From Morinoia aosen (taxonomy: Eukaryota; Arthropoda; Malacostraca; Amphipoda; Talitridae), in the NCBI GenBank assembly GCA_030386875.1, contig CM059562.1:62060201-62124200 (forward strand): a stretch of DNA of 64,000 nt, read 5' to 3'. Positions 11,178 through 21,668 of this stretch are shown piece after piece. The notes beneath the pieces are model-generated. The model did no database searches and was not told where the DNA came from. It worked only from the letters and a program-made list of their open reading frames with translations. Made by a program: the position numbers and the translations under genes. Numbering within the stretch: position 1 is the stretch's first letter; every line of letters begins with the position of its first letter.

Positions 11178-12674
11178 CAAGAGTTAGATCTCATTTGCTG
11201 CCCCCTTCCCCTCAGGGGAATACAACTGTTGTATCAATGAGAATTAGCGCTCCCAGGGGAACTATGTGAGGGGCCGAGCTAAGGGTTAGGTAGGCTTCCA
11301 TCTTGTTGGAATAGAATAGGTTTTGTTTTGTTACAGATCATCTTTTTTCTGTTCACTGCTGTCCTGTTTTTCAGCACCTACTACTTTCTTCTTCAGCTTT
11401 TTCTTGTTTCATGAACTTCTTTCCTAGCTTACTGTTTCTGTGCACCTTGTGCATAGATTCCGCGTTCCCTCAACTCCATACTAAATGGTGCCTTCCTCCT
11501 TCCTCTCTTAGAACATCTTTGTCGAGGTTAAGGGAGGCTAAAACGTTCATATATAATAATAGTAATAATAATTGCTGGCCCCTTTCACAATATTCTTAAA
11601 CTTATCTAAAAAGTCCTTCCCTGCCTAATTCTTAAATTGTCATTTTTTTATATTTTAATGTATGAAAAGATCAATCAAGTTGTGCTTCATGGATGAAAAT
11701 GGCATACCTAGGAACATCCTGAAACTATTCTATAATATGCTACGGACCATCTTTCTATTTTTGTTCCCTTCTGACCTGTTTTTTTCTCCAAATACTTGAC
11801 TCGTAATTTTCATCTCGTTTCATAAAACTCCCCATTTGCGGTTTCTTTATCACGGGAACTATCTATTGTATCTATGGGAAGTAATGGTCCCAGACGGAGG
11901 ATGTTAGGGCTCGAGCTAATGGCTAGGTAGGCCTTCTTTTTGTTGAAATAGTATTATTTGTTTTGTTTCACGGATCATCTTTTTTGGGCTTATTACAATT
12001 TTTTCGGCTAATTGCAACTTTTCTTCAGCACCTACCACTTTCTTCTTGCACTTTTATCTTGTTTAAAATTCCTTCCGAATTTGCTGTTAAAATGCGCACG
12101 TAACCTTCTGTCGGAACGCTAATGCGTAAATAGGTGACCAAAGAAATCATTCAATTTACCTATGGATGTGAACCATTGCTATACGCTATAGATGCATGAT
12201 GGTGGGCGTACGAGGACATTGAATAAACTATTTCAAATAGTCACAGATTTGTAAGCTAAAGTATGAGTGTGAACAAAACTGTTTGTTTGGTAGCATTGGT
12301 TACTATTGTTTGTTATTAGAATGGATTTTTTTATATGTTAGGAAATTTTGCACATGACTTTAGCCACAATGTGTAAATGTGAATTCAGATTATGGATATA
12401 CAGTACAACCTGAACACATTATCTAGTATGCAGTAATTAGATTTCCTAAGTCCTGTAAATTTAGTTCGTTGGCCTTACTAAGTCAAACAATGATTTGTCA
12501 ATGTTATTTTTTTCATCACGGAAAACTGGAGTAAAATTTATAAATTTTCTTTAAACAATTCATTTTGTTGATTAACCTAATACATTCACTCCAACGAGGA
12601 TTGCTAGAAAATAATAAAGAACAATACTTTACCAAGTAATTTTAATATCTTTAGGTCAAATTCCTGCAGTAGTG
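11178..12674. other. Non-coding spacer between the convergent Harbinger genes
   Basis: It separates the 3' ends of the MADF and transposase genes. It contains a diverged direct duplication of about 220 bp (see the repeat entry at 11205-12070) and otherwise AT-rich sequence. No further ORF is supported. Confidence 0.65.
11205..12070 (+). repeat. Diverged direct duplication of about 220 bp inside the Harbinger spacer
   Basis: Segment 11205-11430 resembles 11850-12070. Shared landmarks in order are a GGGAACTAT block, GAGCTAA-GG-TAGGTAGGC, TTGTTTTGTTTCA/ACGGATCATCTTTTTT, and TTCAGCACCTACCACTTTCTTCTT. Spacing between copies is about 645 bp and identity by eye about 70%. Confidence 0.65.
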
Positions 12675-13889
12675 TTAGTGGAGTCCCAACATTTTATCCT
12701 GCCAGCACACAGCCCCATGGCTTGTGAAGTAATCCTTCAGCTGGTCTCGGATAGCTGTGGCTGCTGCAGTCGGTCGACCGCCTCGGTTTGCGATGGGCTG
12801 AAGTCCAGTGTTTTCACATCTCCAACTACCGGTTGTGCAGGAGCCAGTGATGATGTCCTCCTTTTCAAGAGCTAGTGGGTTGATGTAACGGAAGTCTTTC
12901 CGATCCTTCAGGTAATTGTGAAGAGCGCAACTTGCTAGAGTGATATACTGGATCCTCTCGACTGTAGTGTTTATGTCAGTACGGAAGACTCTGAACGTAC
13001 TTGACAGGATACCGAATGCGTTTTCCACTGTTCTTCGAGCTCTAGAAAGTCTATAGTTGAAAACTCTTTGGGCGTGAGTAAGATTAGTGCCAGGATAAGG
13101 CTTCATTAAACGAGTTGACAATGGGAACGCATCATCTGCCACTATGACATATGGAGAAAGCAACTTTGTCCCAGGAAGTTCACGAGTATGGGGCATGTTC
13201 AGGCTGTTGGAATCGATTGCTTGCTTTAAGGAAGATTTATTGAATACTCCTCCGTCAGATACTCGACCATTTGTTCCCACGTCTACATAGAGGAATCGTA
13301 AGTTGGCATCAACCAAAGCTAAGAGCACCACACTAAACCTATTTTTGTAGTTGTAGAAGTGGCTCCCTGACTTCGATGGTTGTTGAATATTCACGTGCTT
13401 TCCATCAAGTGACCCAAGACAATTTGGAAAATTCCATTGCTGATGAAATTCTGTAGCCACAGCTTCCCATTCCGCAGTCGTTTGAGGAGTATGCAGGTGT
13501 TCTTCTCTCAGTACTTCGTAAATGGCCTGAGTGCATTCAGCCAAAAGAGCAGTGAGGGTGCTGCGACCTACTCTGTACTGGAAATGCAGAGAAGCCCTGG
13601 TTTCCCCTGAAAAGGATGAATAATACCATTAATACGTGGAACATTATAAAGTAAATAAGATTAGAGGTGAAAATGCTCGCTTTCATTACAGGAAGGCAAC
13701 TCAGAGCAGCCTATTCAGTGGATGCACGGTTCTAACTTGCACGTACCTGTTGCGAGGTATCTGAGGGTAATTCCGAGTCGATCACAAGCAGGGATGCATT
13801 TCCGGAACTTGGTGTCTTGCTTGCTGATTAGTGGGCCAACTTTGCCCAGCAAGTCTTGGAAGGTGTCTTCATCAAGACGAAGATACCTT
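12675..13889 (-). CDS. PIF/Harbinger transposase (DDE_Tnp_4), N-terminal exon missing
   Basis: Two minus-strand exons are clear: 13889-13747 (acceptor TTTGCAG, donor GTACGT) and 13606-12675 (acceptor TTTTCAG). The join is in frame across a split Gly codon and gives about 357 residues. The first exon supplies the helical RRYLRLDEDTF region and continues into a HFQYRVGRST helix-turn-helix-like stretch. The catalytic core shows GSLDGKHV (first Asp), VADDAFP (second Asp) and RRTVENAFG (Glu), as in HARBI1-like nucleases. The exon that usually encodes the extreme N-terminus, upstream of 13889, was not found before the element ends. The copy is therefore either truncated or has a further exon I cannot recognise. 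The catalytic part is free of stops. Confidence 0.85.
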
Positions 13890-14548
13890 CTGCAAAGAAT
13901 AAGAAAACTTTTTCATAATTCTTGTTTGAATTAACCCGTCAAAAATAAGTAGCAGAAAAATTTTATGCCAGATAAAAGCATCATCATCTTACTATATTCG
14001 ACAAAGACGATGGAGAAGACATATCTTAAAACATTTTTATTTGAACGTTTCAAGTCCTAAGCTCATTTACAACCAAAAAAACTTTGAAGAAATGTAGAAA
14101 AAATTTAAAACATGCACAATTTTGGCAGATTATAAAAGACAAAAGTTTAAGGCATAAATGGAGAAACCTCAACAGTTGGATGACTCCAATCCCTCCCTGA
14201 TCGCTCAATTTGAGGGTTGCTGAGCGCAATCATCGAACTGGTATGATTGTTGGATGTCCTCATTCCATTTGAGAGCATTGTGCAACCAGGCCGTGTGACC
14301 AAGCTGTTGTCAGCGATATACTCAAACTTTTACACTCCAACTCAAAAAATTTCGGTGTAAAACTTTCAGTCTTTCATAAGCTGAAACCGTCCCTCAATAG
14401 GATGCAGAGTTCATACCATCTCACAATAGTTAACAGATAAACTGTAAAAACTTTTGTAATTGTTTCAATTTTTTAAGCATTGTTGTGAGTTACTTCAGGT
14501 TTTTTGCGTATGGTTTCATCTTCGATTTATGCCCTAATTTTTTCCCTC
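13890..14548. other. Right end of Harbinger and boundary with BEL gag, unresolved
   Basis: Nothing here is clearly coding. An inverted pair TTTTACAC...GTGTAAAA lies at about 14330-14364. The weak right terminus of Harbinger is near 14302. The stretch 14303-14548 is not recognisable as BEL gag and may be extra inserted or decayed sequence. Confidence 0.4.
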
Positions 14549-15221
14549 TCATGATCTCCTAAAAATGTGCATGTATAAAACATTTTTTCTACATTCATTC
14601 GCAGGATTTTGGTTAGTTTCGGCTCGAGTCTTTTCCTCCACCCTATCATTGCGAAGGGAGAGAATTTTTTGGGGTTTAGATTTAGTTTCTAAAAGAGACA
14701 GTACATGATGTGCGTTCTCAAACATCTCTAGTGAGAAGAAACTAGCTTTGCAATAACGAAGAAGTTCTAACAAGAAAAGGTCAGGGAGCTTGGTTTTAAT
14801 TATGGCGGAAAACAAAAGATTGCCCGATTTCTCGCTACAGAAATCTACACCAAGCTTAGAGACTCAAGTAGACGAAACTTAACTTTAGAAAGAAAAGTAC
14901 CTATTTCTACTAAGCTTAGAACACTGGGAGAATTGATTAATTCATCCAGAGCAAGGGAAATGAGTTTATTAGCATTTAAGAAATCTCGCTTGAGCAAATC
15001 CCAAGCAGCTTGGAAACTATTCTCATTAGGAAGTCCCCCAACAAGGCTAAGAGCTCTTCCCTGTAATTGATTTTTTTAAAATATAAATTTCTGCAATTCG
15101 CTCATATTTGGATAAGCTTGAAGAGCATTTAGAAAAGATTCTTGAAAATGAAGAAAAGAAAAAGGACAGTGTTCATTATCACTGAACTTTCTCAAAGTTA
15201 CCTGAGGAGCTCTAAAAATAT
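14549..15221 (-). pseudogene. gag: BEL gag middle region (DUF1759-like), frameshifted
   Basis: On the minus strand the sequence after the TTAA site reads a capsid-like region: FRAPQVTLRKFS, then a helical stretch with the LQGRALSLVGGLP-like core and AAWDLLKRDF that match the DUF1759 part of BEL/Pao Gag. At least one frame change at a T-rich tract near 15070-15080 and further damage near 14820 split it into pieces. The last piece is the open stretch 14549-14815. Upstream it continues across the TTAA element into 16409-16650. Gag would form the virus-like particle. Confidence 0.7.
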
Positions 15222-15225
15222 TTAA

Positions 15226-16404
15226 GGAGACCGTCTGGGTAGAAATCAGGATATGTGTTGATTTTCTGTTTTATATGCATCTTATAGAGGATTTTCTTGC
15301 GCTTCCATTGGTACTTTCCGTTTACGTCTACTCCGAATAGTGCGCCCACCAGAGGGGGGGAAAGCGATGGGGGTGGAGTGACCTTGAACTCTCCCCCCCC
15401 TCATTATTGGGAGTCAATTGAGCGTTTCTCTGCGGGAATGGCATTATAGTTCGTTCATGGGCTACTCAAAGTGGTTCCATTATCCAAACGAAACATTCTA
15501 AGGCTGAATAAATATTTTTTATGAAATTTTGACAATTTCAGAATTTAGCTGTTCTGCCGTATCTATGATACCGCAGCTTTCCTTCATAGCTCGATGACAG
15601 CTGCAGTATCATAGCTACAGCAGTGGTGAGCACACCAATCCAAAGGGCTTGAAAAGAGCTATAAAACAAAGGAGTTGAATAGACAAAAAAAACGTATTTT
15701 GGTGGAAAAAAAATTAAAATTAAAATTTTTTTTTTGTCAAGAATTACACCCATTCCCTTTTGTTGTTTATTTTTTCCCAGAGTTACAGAGCTACAGCAAT
15801 GTAAATTATATCAATCAAAAGGGGTTGAAAAACGCTACAAACTCTCAAGAGTTCATTGTAGAAAACCCTGTAGTTCAAAGGATAAAAAGAAAATTTTTTT
15901 TGTGAAAAAACACGTTTTTCTGGAAACTTGATATTGGTTTTCTCAAATCTATCTCCTTCCACAATTTTAGAGCTACAAGAATGGTTTATATACCATTCGA
16001 TAGGGCTTAGCAAGGTGTATCCATAAGCAATAGCATTTTTTGATACATTTATTGTTTTGAAAATTACACCACATGAAAAAAAAATGAAAAAAAAAATTTT
16101 TGTTTTCAATTCCCAAAATCCACAAAAAGAAGTTATCAAAATTCCCTATTGCTTATGGTTATATAGACATATAAGCAATCTAAAAACGAAATACTGGTTC
16201 TGTAACTTCAAAATTGTAGAAGGAGATAGATTTTACATAACCCCCTTATTTTATCATATTTTTCAAAAAAAAAAAAAAAAAAAGTGCAGCTACAGAAATT
16301 TTGTCGAAATAACAAATGATCTATGCATCATTTCACACCTACTGTGACAATTTCAGAGAAATCCATCCATAAATAACGGACTTTTTTTTACCCAGACGGT
16401 ACCC
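15226..16404. mobile_element. Non-autonomous TTAA-flanked inverted-repeat element (1179 bp)
   Basis: Both ends abut TTAA (15222-15225 and 16405-16408). The termini form an imperfect 16 bp inverted repeat, GGAGACCGTCTGGGTA on the left and the complement of GGGTACCGTCTGGGTA on the right. Removing the element plus one TTAA joins the flanking BEL gag halves in frame (..AEVPL / NIFRAP..), which independently confirms the boundaries. The interior has no credible ORF. It shows about three diverged copies of a roughly 180 bp unit containing AGAGCTACAGCAATG and GGGGTTGAAAA blocks. TTAA duplication is the signature of piggyBac-type transposases, although the GGA/GGG terminal bases differ from the usual CCC start. 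Confidence 0.85.
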
Positions 16405-16408
16405 TTAA

Positions 16409-16650
16409 TGGCACCTCCGCAACAGAAACCTTACTAGCCTCAGAAGGAGGTGCGGTATCATTAGAGTTTGATACCGGTGCCGGGAAAACTGAATTTTTTA
16501 ATTCAGCTATTAATTCAACAATTTGGATTTCGTATTCTGCTCGTCTAACTAGCTCCTCGTCTGAAATTTCTTCAATGTCAGAAGGCAGAATAGAGGAAAG
16601 ACGGCGAAAATCCTTTAGAAGGCCATTCAACTGAGGAATAGCCTCCCTTA
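16409..16650 (-). pseudogene. gag: BEL gag N-terminal part
   Basis: A minus-strand frame encodes about 80 residues with acidic helices (DFRRLSSILPSDIEEISDEEL, AEYEIQIVELIAEL) and a Ser/Pro-rich linker leading into the DUF1759 part on the other side of the TTAA element. Its upstream end is cut by a poly-purine run at 16651 that starts a LINE-tail insertion, so the true start codon is missing here. Confidence 0.65.
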
Positions 16651-16860
16651 GAAAGAAAGAAAGAAAGAAAGAAAAAAAAAACTTTATTTCCAATAGAGAT
16701 TGTACAATATTACAATCATTGGTTTTTAAATATCTTAAAATTAATACACTTAGATGATACACACACACGAGTATTGAAAAACTCGTGTCACTAGTCGAAA
16801 ATAAATGATTGAGGGCAATGTACTCCTAATCTTGCTTAATCTACATTTGACAATACATGT
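16651..16860 (-). repeat. Retroposon 3' tail, copy 1
   Basis: A GAAA-rich plus-strand run (a CTTT/T tail on the minus strand) is followed by TTTATTTCCAATAGAGAT, the complement of an AATAAA-bearing 3' end. About 200 bp are about 90% identical to 17452-17646 and more distantly similar to 51519-51725. This is the 3' end of a LINE or related retroposon inserted in BEL gag. The parent coding region is not in the window. Confidence 0.7.
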
Positions 16861-17451
16861 AATGATAATTATAAGAGATAACGCAAATTCATGGACGATG
16901 CATTTTCATTGTGGGGTGAAAAAACTTTTGACAGTTTACATGTACATGACATAAAACTTCGCAATTATTGATGCCAGGAAATAATATATGAATCGCTTGT
17001 TTCGGCAAATGTTCAAAAGTGTCATTTTAAGGAAGCATGAAAAAAAAAATATATATATATAAATACAAATCCATATACATATATATACGTACATACATAT
17101 ATTCATACATACATACACACACACATACAGATATATATATATATATATATATGTACGCATAAGCATGAGGACCAAGAAGATTATAAGTTTTGTATTTCTA
17201 ATTCAACAATTTTAACATAACGGTCGTTAGTTAATAAGCATTTTATTTAAATATAAATGGATGATCGTACAACAAATGTATAGTTGGTACATGAATGCTT
17301 TGCAATAATAAAGAGATGACGAGTTAGGTAATGTTACAAGTTGAGAGTGAACAGAAAATGACCATTATCTCTAGTAAAATGCTAGTTGTCAGTTTAGTAC
17401 ACACATATGTGCACACATACATGTAAATATATACACATATATGTACACATA
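16861..17451. repeat. Spacer with AT/CA microsatellite
   Basis: Between the two tail copies lies AT-rich DNA with a TA/CA/CATA simple repeat at about 17040-17160 and a second short one at about 17400-17450. No gene is seen. Confidence 0.7.
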
Positions 17452-17646
17452 AAAAAGAAAAAAAAATGGTTTATTTCCAATAGAGATGGTACAAAAGTAC
17501 CATCATTGGTTTTTAAAATATCTTAAAATTAATACACTTAGATGATACACACACACGAGTATTGAAAAACTCGTGTCACTAGTCAAAAGAAATGATTGAG
17601 GGCAATGAACTCCTAATCTAGCTTAATCTACATCTGATAATACATG
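17452..17646 (-). repeat. Retroposon 3' tail, copy 2
   Basis: This is the second close copy of the tail at 16651-16860, with the same order of landmarks (poly-A-rich start, TTTATTTCCAATAGAGAT, ACACACACGAGTATTGAAAAAC, ATTGAGGGCAATG). It too is in minus orientation. Confidence 0.7.
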
Positions 17647-18631
17647 TTAGGAGAGAAGGTACACAACCAGGAGCGAGCACTTTTTTGCGCAACGTGGTTA
17701 TACTACATTTTACTCCCCGCATTTTCATGCTAAGGGCTGAGGCGTTATAAGTTTCGGTCATGATTGCAAAAAAAAGGTAATAAATAAATAGTTAATAGGC
17801 TTATTAGAAAAAATTTCAGCTAATCATAAAGGTCTGCACTTTTAAAAGTGGACAGGTTAGGTTTACATCCTCATATTTAAATATAGAAAAAAATACAAAT
17901 GACACAGAAATATACAGAAATGTTACATCCCTCACCAATTAAATTTTTATCACATTAGAACGTTTACACAATTAGACTTTTCACAAAAATCAAATTTAAA
18001 TTTTTGCTTTAAATATTATTTAATTTTTCCACTTACATACAAGCACAAAAGTTCAACGAGAAAAAATGAAACTTCATGTAAGGTAAACAATACACTAGCC
18101 CCTAAAAGCACAAGGAGCTAGCAACACGAAAATGGTACCTTACACACAAATACAAAAATACACCTTAATTCTAGTGAGATGAGAGCCACACGTACCGGCA
18201 CTAAGCCCGGACAGCACGGCCAACAGCAAAATTTTCCAAATTAAGGAAAATTTATTTAAACTTCTTTTTATTATTATGAATGACAGTTAATTCAAATTAT
18301 GATAATTAAATTTAGAGAAAGAAAAAAAAGATGTAGCCACCAGGACTTTCCCTGAAGCTTCTCCAGCCTTGCTAAGCAGCCGGCGAACTAATTGCGTAAG
18401 CCAGAACTGCTTTTCATAAGAAGTTAAATTCAATCTTCAAATGAACGAAAGAATTTTAAATTAAGGAATTCCTCGTATAAAGGAATTTGAAGATAAGGAA
18501 TTGAATCTTTAAGTGAATAGAAGAATTTAATTTAAGAAATTCTTCGTTAAAGAAAATTTCGAAGAGGATAATCAATTTCTTCAAATAAAAGTTCGAAGAT
18601 AAATAACCAATTTCTTCGAATAAAAGAACTA
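17647..18631. other. Probable BEL leader and unassigned sequence
   Basis: This is the region between the 5' LTR and gag on the minus strand. It is AT-rich. The part next to the LTR (about 18420-18630) is built of degenerate GAATTTAA/TTCGAAGAAATT blocks. I found no standard TGG-type primer-binding site directly at the LTR edge and no clear gag start. Confidence 0.5.
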
Positions 18632-18892
18632 TGTCACGCTTACCGGCAAGAAGCGTCAACTTCCAATTTTACCTGGCATTTAACATAGTCTCTTCTGAAC
18701 CGAGATTAATAAGATAATGACAAGCTTGACAATAATAGAAGAGTGCTCACCTGAAGCTTCGAAGAAATTGTTCAGGGAACATTCTCCACTGTTAGCCGGC
18801 TATCCGGGGGCTTAGATACCCAGATGCAGGGCCGGTAGAAGTCGTCGCACGCAAGGCTCACGTGCATCCGACCTCGTAGATGAATTCTCACT
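18632..18892 (-). repeat. BEL 5' LTR, outer half (interrupted by LINE)
   Basis: 261 bp match 2696-2956 with about 10 substitutions. The copy breaks at GAATTCTCACT (18882-18892), which recurs at 33473-33483 as the target duplication of the inserted LINE. The rest of the LTR resumes at 33484. Confidence 0.9.
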
Positions 18893-18980
18893 TGCTTAGT
18901 TTGCTTAGTTGGTCTTCAGACGCCTCACCAATTAAAGGTATTAGTGCCTGATATTTGAGCTTCTAGGACGTGGTGCATTT

Positions 18981-19284
18981 TTAAATTTCAGTGGCAAGCT
19001 TACTATTGTTCAGAAAGTCAAGCAGCAGCTTTGAATCAAACTTGTTGCTTAGAAGAGTTTCTATGTTGAAGGTTATGTTATTTGTATTTGCCCATTTTTT
19101 GAGAGACATTCTTTGGACATCATGCATAGGGCAATCAATTAGCACATGGCGTATGCTGATTTGACATCCACACACCTGGCACTGAGGATGTGGAAGCTTC
19201 AGGAACAGATGCTTATGAGTTAACCGTGTAGTAAGTAACCGGAGTCTAGTAAGAATAACTTGGTGTCTTCTGGGTATTGTGGTA
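18981..19284 (-). CDS. LINE ORF2, C-terminal end (beyond the gypsy insertion)
   Basis: About 100 residues plus stop continue ORF2 in the same frame as 27912-31301 once the gypsy element and one GGTA are removed. It carries the usual post-RNase H features of this LINE class: an LTRLRLLTTRLTH-type stretch, then a CCHC-like cluster (CQVCGC, H-x4-C: CGCQISIRHVLIDCP) and a short helical end. This tail is thought to help RNA or target binding. The stop is at 18981-18983. Confidence 0.88.
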
Positions 19285-20661
19285 TGTATGAGTCGGGTTT
19301 TTCTTCCGCACTCTAGAGTTATGAGTTTTCAAATTCTCCTTTCTGTTATTTGAGTTCTCCGATTATTTTGAATAAGTCATGAATCGTTTAATAAGAATTA
19401 ATGACGATAGCGTGCTGCCACCACCGGGCGAACCCGGAACTAACTTTGAGATTAATTACGTTAGTTTCCGATTGTCAATTGAGTACTTAGCTGGGTGGCG
19501 TTAGCGCGTAAACGGGAGCTTTTACGACCACCCCTATTCAGATATATAGACCTTTTGGAAACGTGCGTATTTCTTGGTAGCAATGGCGGCGGTTGGCGCG
19601 TGTTTCAGGCGCTAGTTTCTGAGAGAGATGAGAGGTAAGGGACGACGACTGACGATTTAATCATTTATTAGGTCAGTGCTAGCCGGTCGAACACATTCAC
19701 GAGTTGAGATTGACGCCACGATCTAGCGGTAATTAACCTGATCCGCGAGTACTTTACCAAGACTTTACAATCAACTTGTCCCAACAACACGCTAAACGGG
19801 AGCAAGTCTCGACACTTATCACGGACAGTTTAACAAGTATTTGAACACAACTCGACTCTTCCTATGACGTCTGCATACGTCGACAACAATCCACGGAAAA
19901 CGATCCAAAGGGGACGTATCACAAACGCCCGACAACAATCCCAGGGACACGATCCAAGGTGAACGTCACGCATACGCTTTGCCACAATCACAGTATTGAA
20001 TTTCACTAATGGAGACGCCGCTCTTAAGTTATGAACTGCTATTACGGGAGCCTCTACTGCCCGAACTCCGCTCGACGGGTATTATTTACTTTACTCTATC
20101 CGTCTCTGGTCCCTCCCGACTCGAGCCCTTGACTGCTCACGCTCACGACCGGCGACCCAATGTCCTTTTTCTGAGCCCGCTCTCCCCTGGTCTCGCGCCT
20201 CCTTCCCAAAAGGGGGGGTTAGGTTTTGTGGGGAGAAGGGATGCAGGGGTGAGCTCTCGTGGGGGCCCCGCTTTCTCCGACCATGACGTATTCAGCCCTT
20301 ATTGCCCTCCCGCTCGGCCCGTCGTCCCGCGACCGAAGCTGGCCGTCGTTTTATATATTTCCAATAACTTATAGTGCCCTTGACCAATCTACGTGGTCGC
20401 GCTCTACGAGTCCTGCGTCGTCTTTTATGACGGTGTGACCGCCGCAGCCCAAGCACATCCAATTATTAAATTTACTATGGCAGTGTTTCGTAATGAGAAC
20501 GTCTCTCTTATATCTTTCCCAAGACCATAGCACGAAAGCTGGTACAAACTTTACGAACCCTGTCATTTAAGATCCAGTCTTAACATTAAATATATTCTTT
20601 TGCTCGGCAATGCTAACGGCAAAGATGGGATGAATCTGACTTCATACCCTGACTTTATACA
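19285..20661 (-). repeat. Gypsy 3' LTR
   Basis: 1377 bp, nearly identical to 26536-27911. It contains an open stretch of 121 codons on the plus strand (antisense to the element, 20009-20374) that is identical in both LTRs. I read that as chance. It abuts the polypurine tract on its inner side. Confidence 0.93.
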
Positions 20662-20673
20662 CCCTTCCCCCAC
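20662..20673 (-). promoter_or_regulatory. Gypsy polypurine tract
   Basis: On the minus strand GTGGGGGAAGGG lies immediately upstream of the 3' LTR. This 12-base all-purine-plus-one-T tract primes plus-strand DNA synthesis and fixes the element orientation. Confidence 0.8.
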
Positions 20674-21000
20674 TTGCGCAAAAAGAAATTATGACATAAT
20701 TTCTTTTTCTATGTCTTGGCCTCAGTGCATTTCTTACCCGACTGGCGAACACTGATACAAAGCACCCCGAAACGACACCGAAAAACAAGACGACCGACAA
20801 TGAAGATATGACTCGCGAGTGCCCCTAATATTTCCCGAAGACATCAATAAATTGCAATGACCCTACTTTAACATGAGACACGTATTTCAGCATTTCGCCT
20901 AGCTCGCGGAGACATTACTACAGCCGTGGGTGACGCCCAGCGACTCTCAGCTACTACGACCATGAATCTTGCATTACAGTGTTCCGCGCTATAACCGTTG

Positions 21001-21378
21001 TTAGCGACTGATCATCAGTCGGAATTCCTGATGTCGCAGTTGTTCTGCCCAAAGGTAGTAGGGGAACACCCATGCGGATGAGATCCGCGTGCCTGACGTC
21101 CTTGCTTCAATTTCTCCATCATCGCGGGGCACGACCAGGTGTCTGATGACTTCTTTGAGGGTCGTCCCCGCTAGGTGTACTCCCGGCCTCGGGACGAAGT
21201 GGACGATGAGCGGGTGCCCCGCCAGGGTCGCAGCCGCTCGCGCCCAGTCCGTATCCTCCGAGACGCTCTCCAGACTCCCGTCTGGTAGCCACAGCGACGT
21301 CTCGTAGTTGCGCGCTGCGACGTATGTCCCGAGCTGGCGCACCACTTCACTCGGCCTCCGTCTCCGCCCTCGATGCAT
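21001..21378 (-). CDS. Small ORF downstream of gypsy integrase, unknown
   Basis: 125 codons from a true ATG, in the position where some gypsy elements have env or an accessory gene. The product starts with an Arg-rich segment (MHRGRRRRPSE) followed by a mixed alpha/beta-like stretch with Trp and hydrophobic patches (SLWLPDG, PLIVHFVPRPGVHL). No signal peptide, transmembrane helix or cysteine cluster is seen, so it is not an envelope. GC content is higher than in the surrounding region. I do not recognise the family and it may not be expressed. Confidence 0.4.
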   Translation of the reverse strand: MHRGRRRRPSEVVRQLGTYVAARNYETSLWLPDGSLESVSEDTDWARAAATLAGHPLIVHFVPRPGVHLAGTTLKEVIRHLVVPRDDGEIEARTSGTRISSAWVFPYYLWAEQLRHQEFRLMISR

Positions 21379-21575
21379 GTACGTCGCCGTTTCCTACGGC
21401 ACACGGTCGGGCATTAATTTTGCTACATGGGTTAGACATCAATATAGAGCCTATTTTCAAAAATTTTTCTTTCTTCGCCTCATAATGAGCGCGTATGTTA
21501 CCTGATGAATGATATATGATTGTGGAATTCATGAACATAACAAGTCCTAGCAGACTTGAATGACTAAGTCCCCAC

Positions 21576-21668
21576 ACTCCTGCACACTACACAGCACATA
21601 CTCCTGCACACGACATAGCACATACTCCTGCACACGACATAGCACATACTCCTGCACACGACATAGCA
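21576..21668. repeat. 24 bp tandem repeat, about 4 copies
   Basis: Units read ACTCCTGCACACGACATAGCACAT with small changes. They lie in the gypsy 3' region. Confidence 0.8.

Larger units (their letters stand above)
7887..14302. mobile_element. PIF/Harbinger DNA transposon with MADF protein and transposase
   Basis: The left end begins near 7887 with GGGGCCACACTAGG and subterminal CAAATGAAC repeats. Inside are a plus-strand MADF gene and a convergent minus-strand Harbinger transposase, the standard two-gene layout. The right end is uncertain: a weak inverted match to the left terminus (GGTCACACGGCC on the minus strand, then TCAAATGGAA) lies at about 14260-14302. The element interrupts BEL gag, since zinc-knuckle coding lies to its left and DUF1759-like coding to its right. 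I could not fix a 3 bp target duplication. Confidence 0.75.

Noticed and set aside
20009..20374. 121-codon ORF repeated identically at 27259-27624
   Set aside because: It lies in the gypsy LTRs on the antisense strand. Identity of the two copies is explained by the LTR repeat, not by selection.
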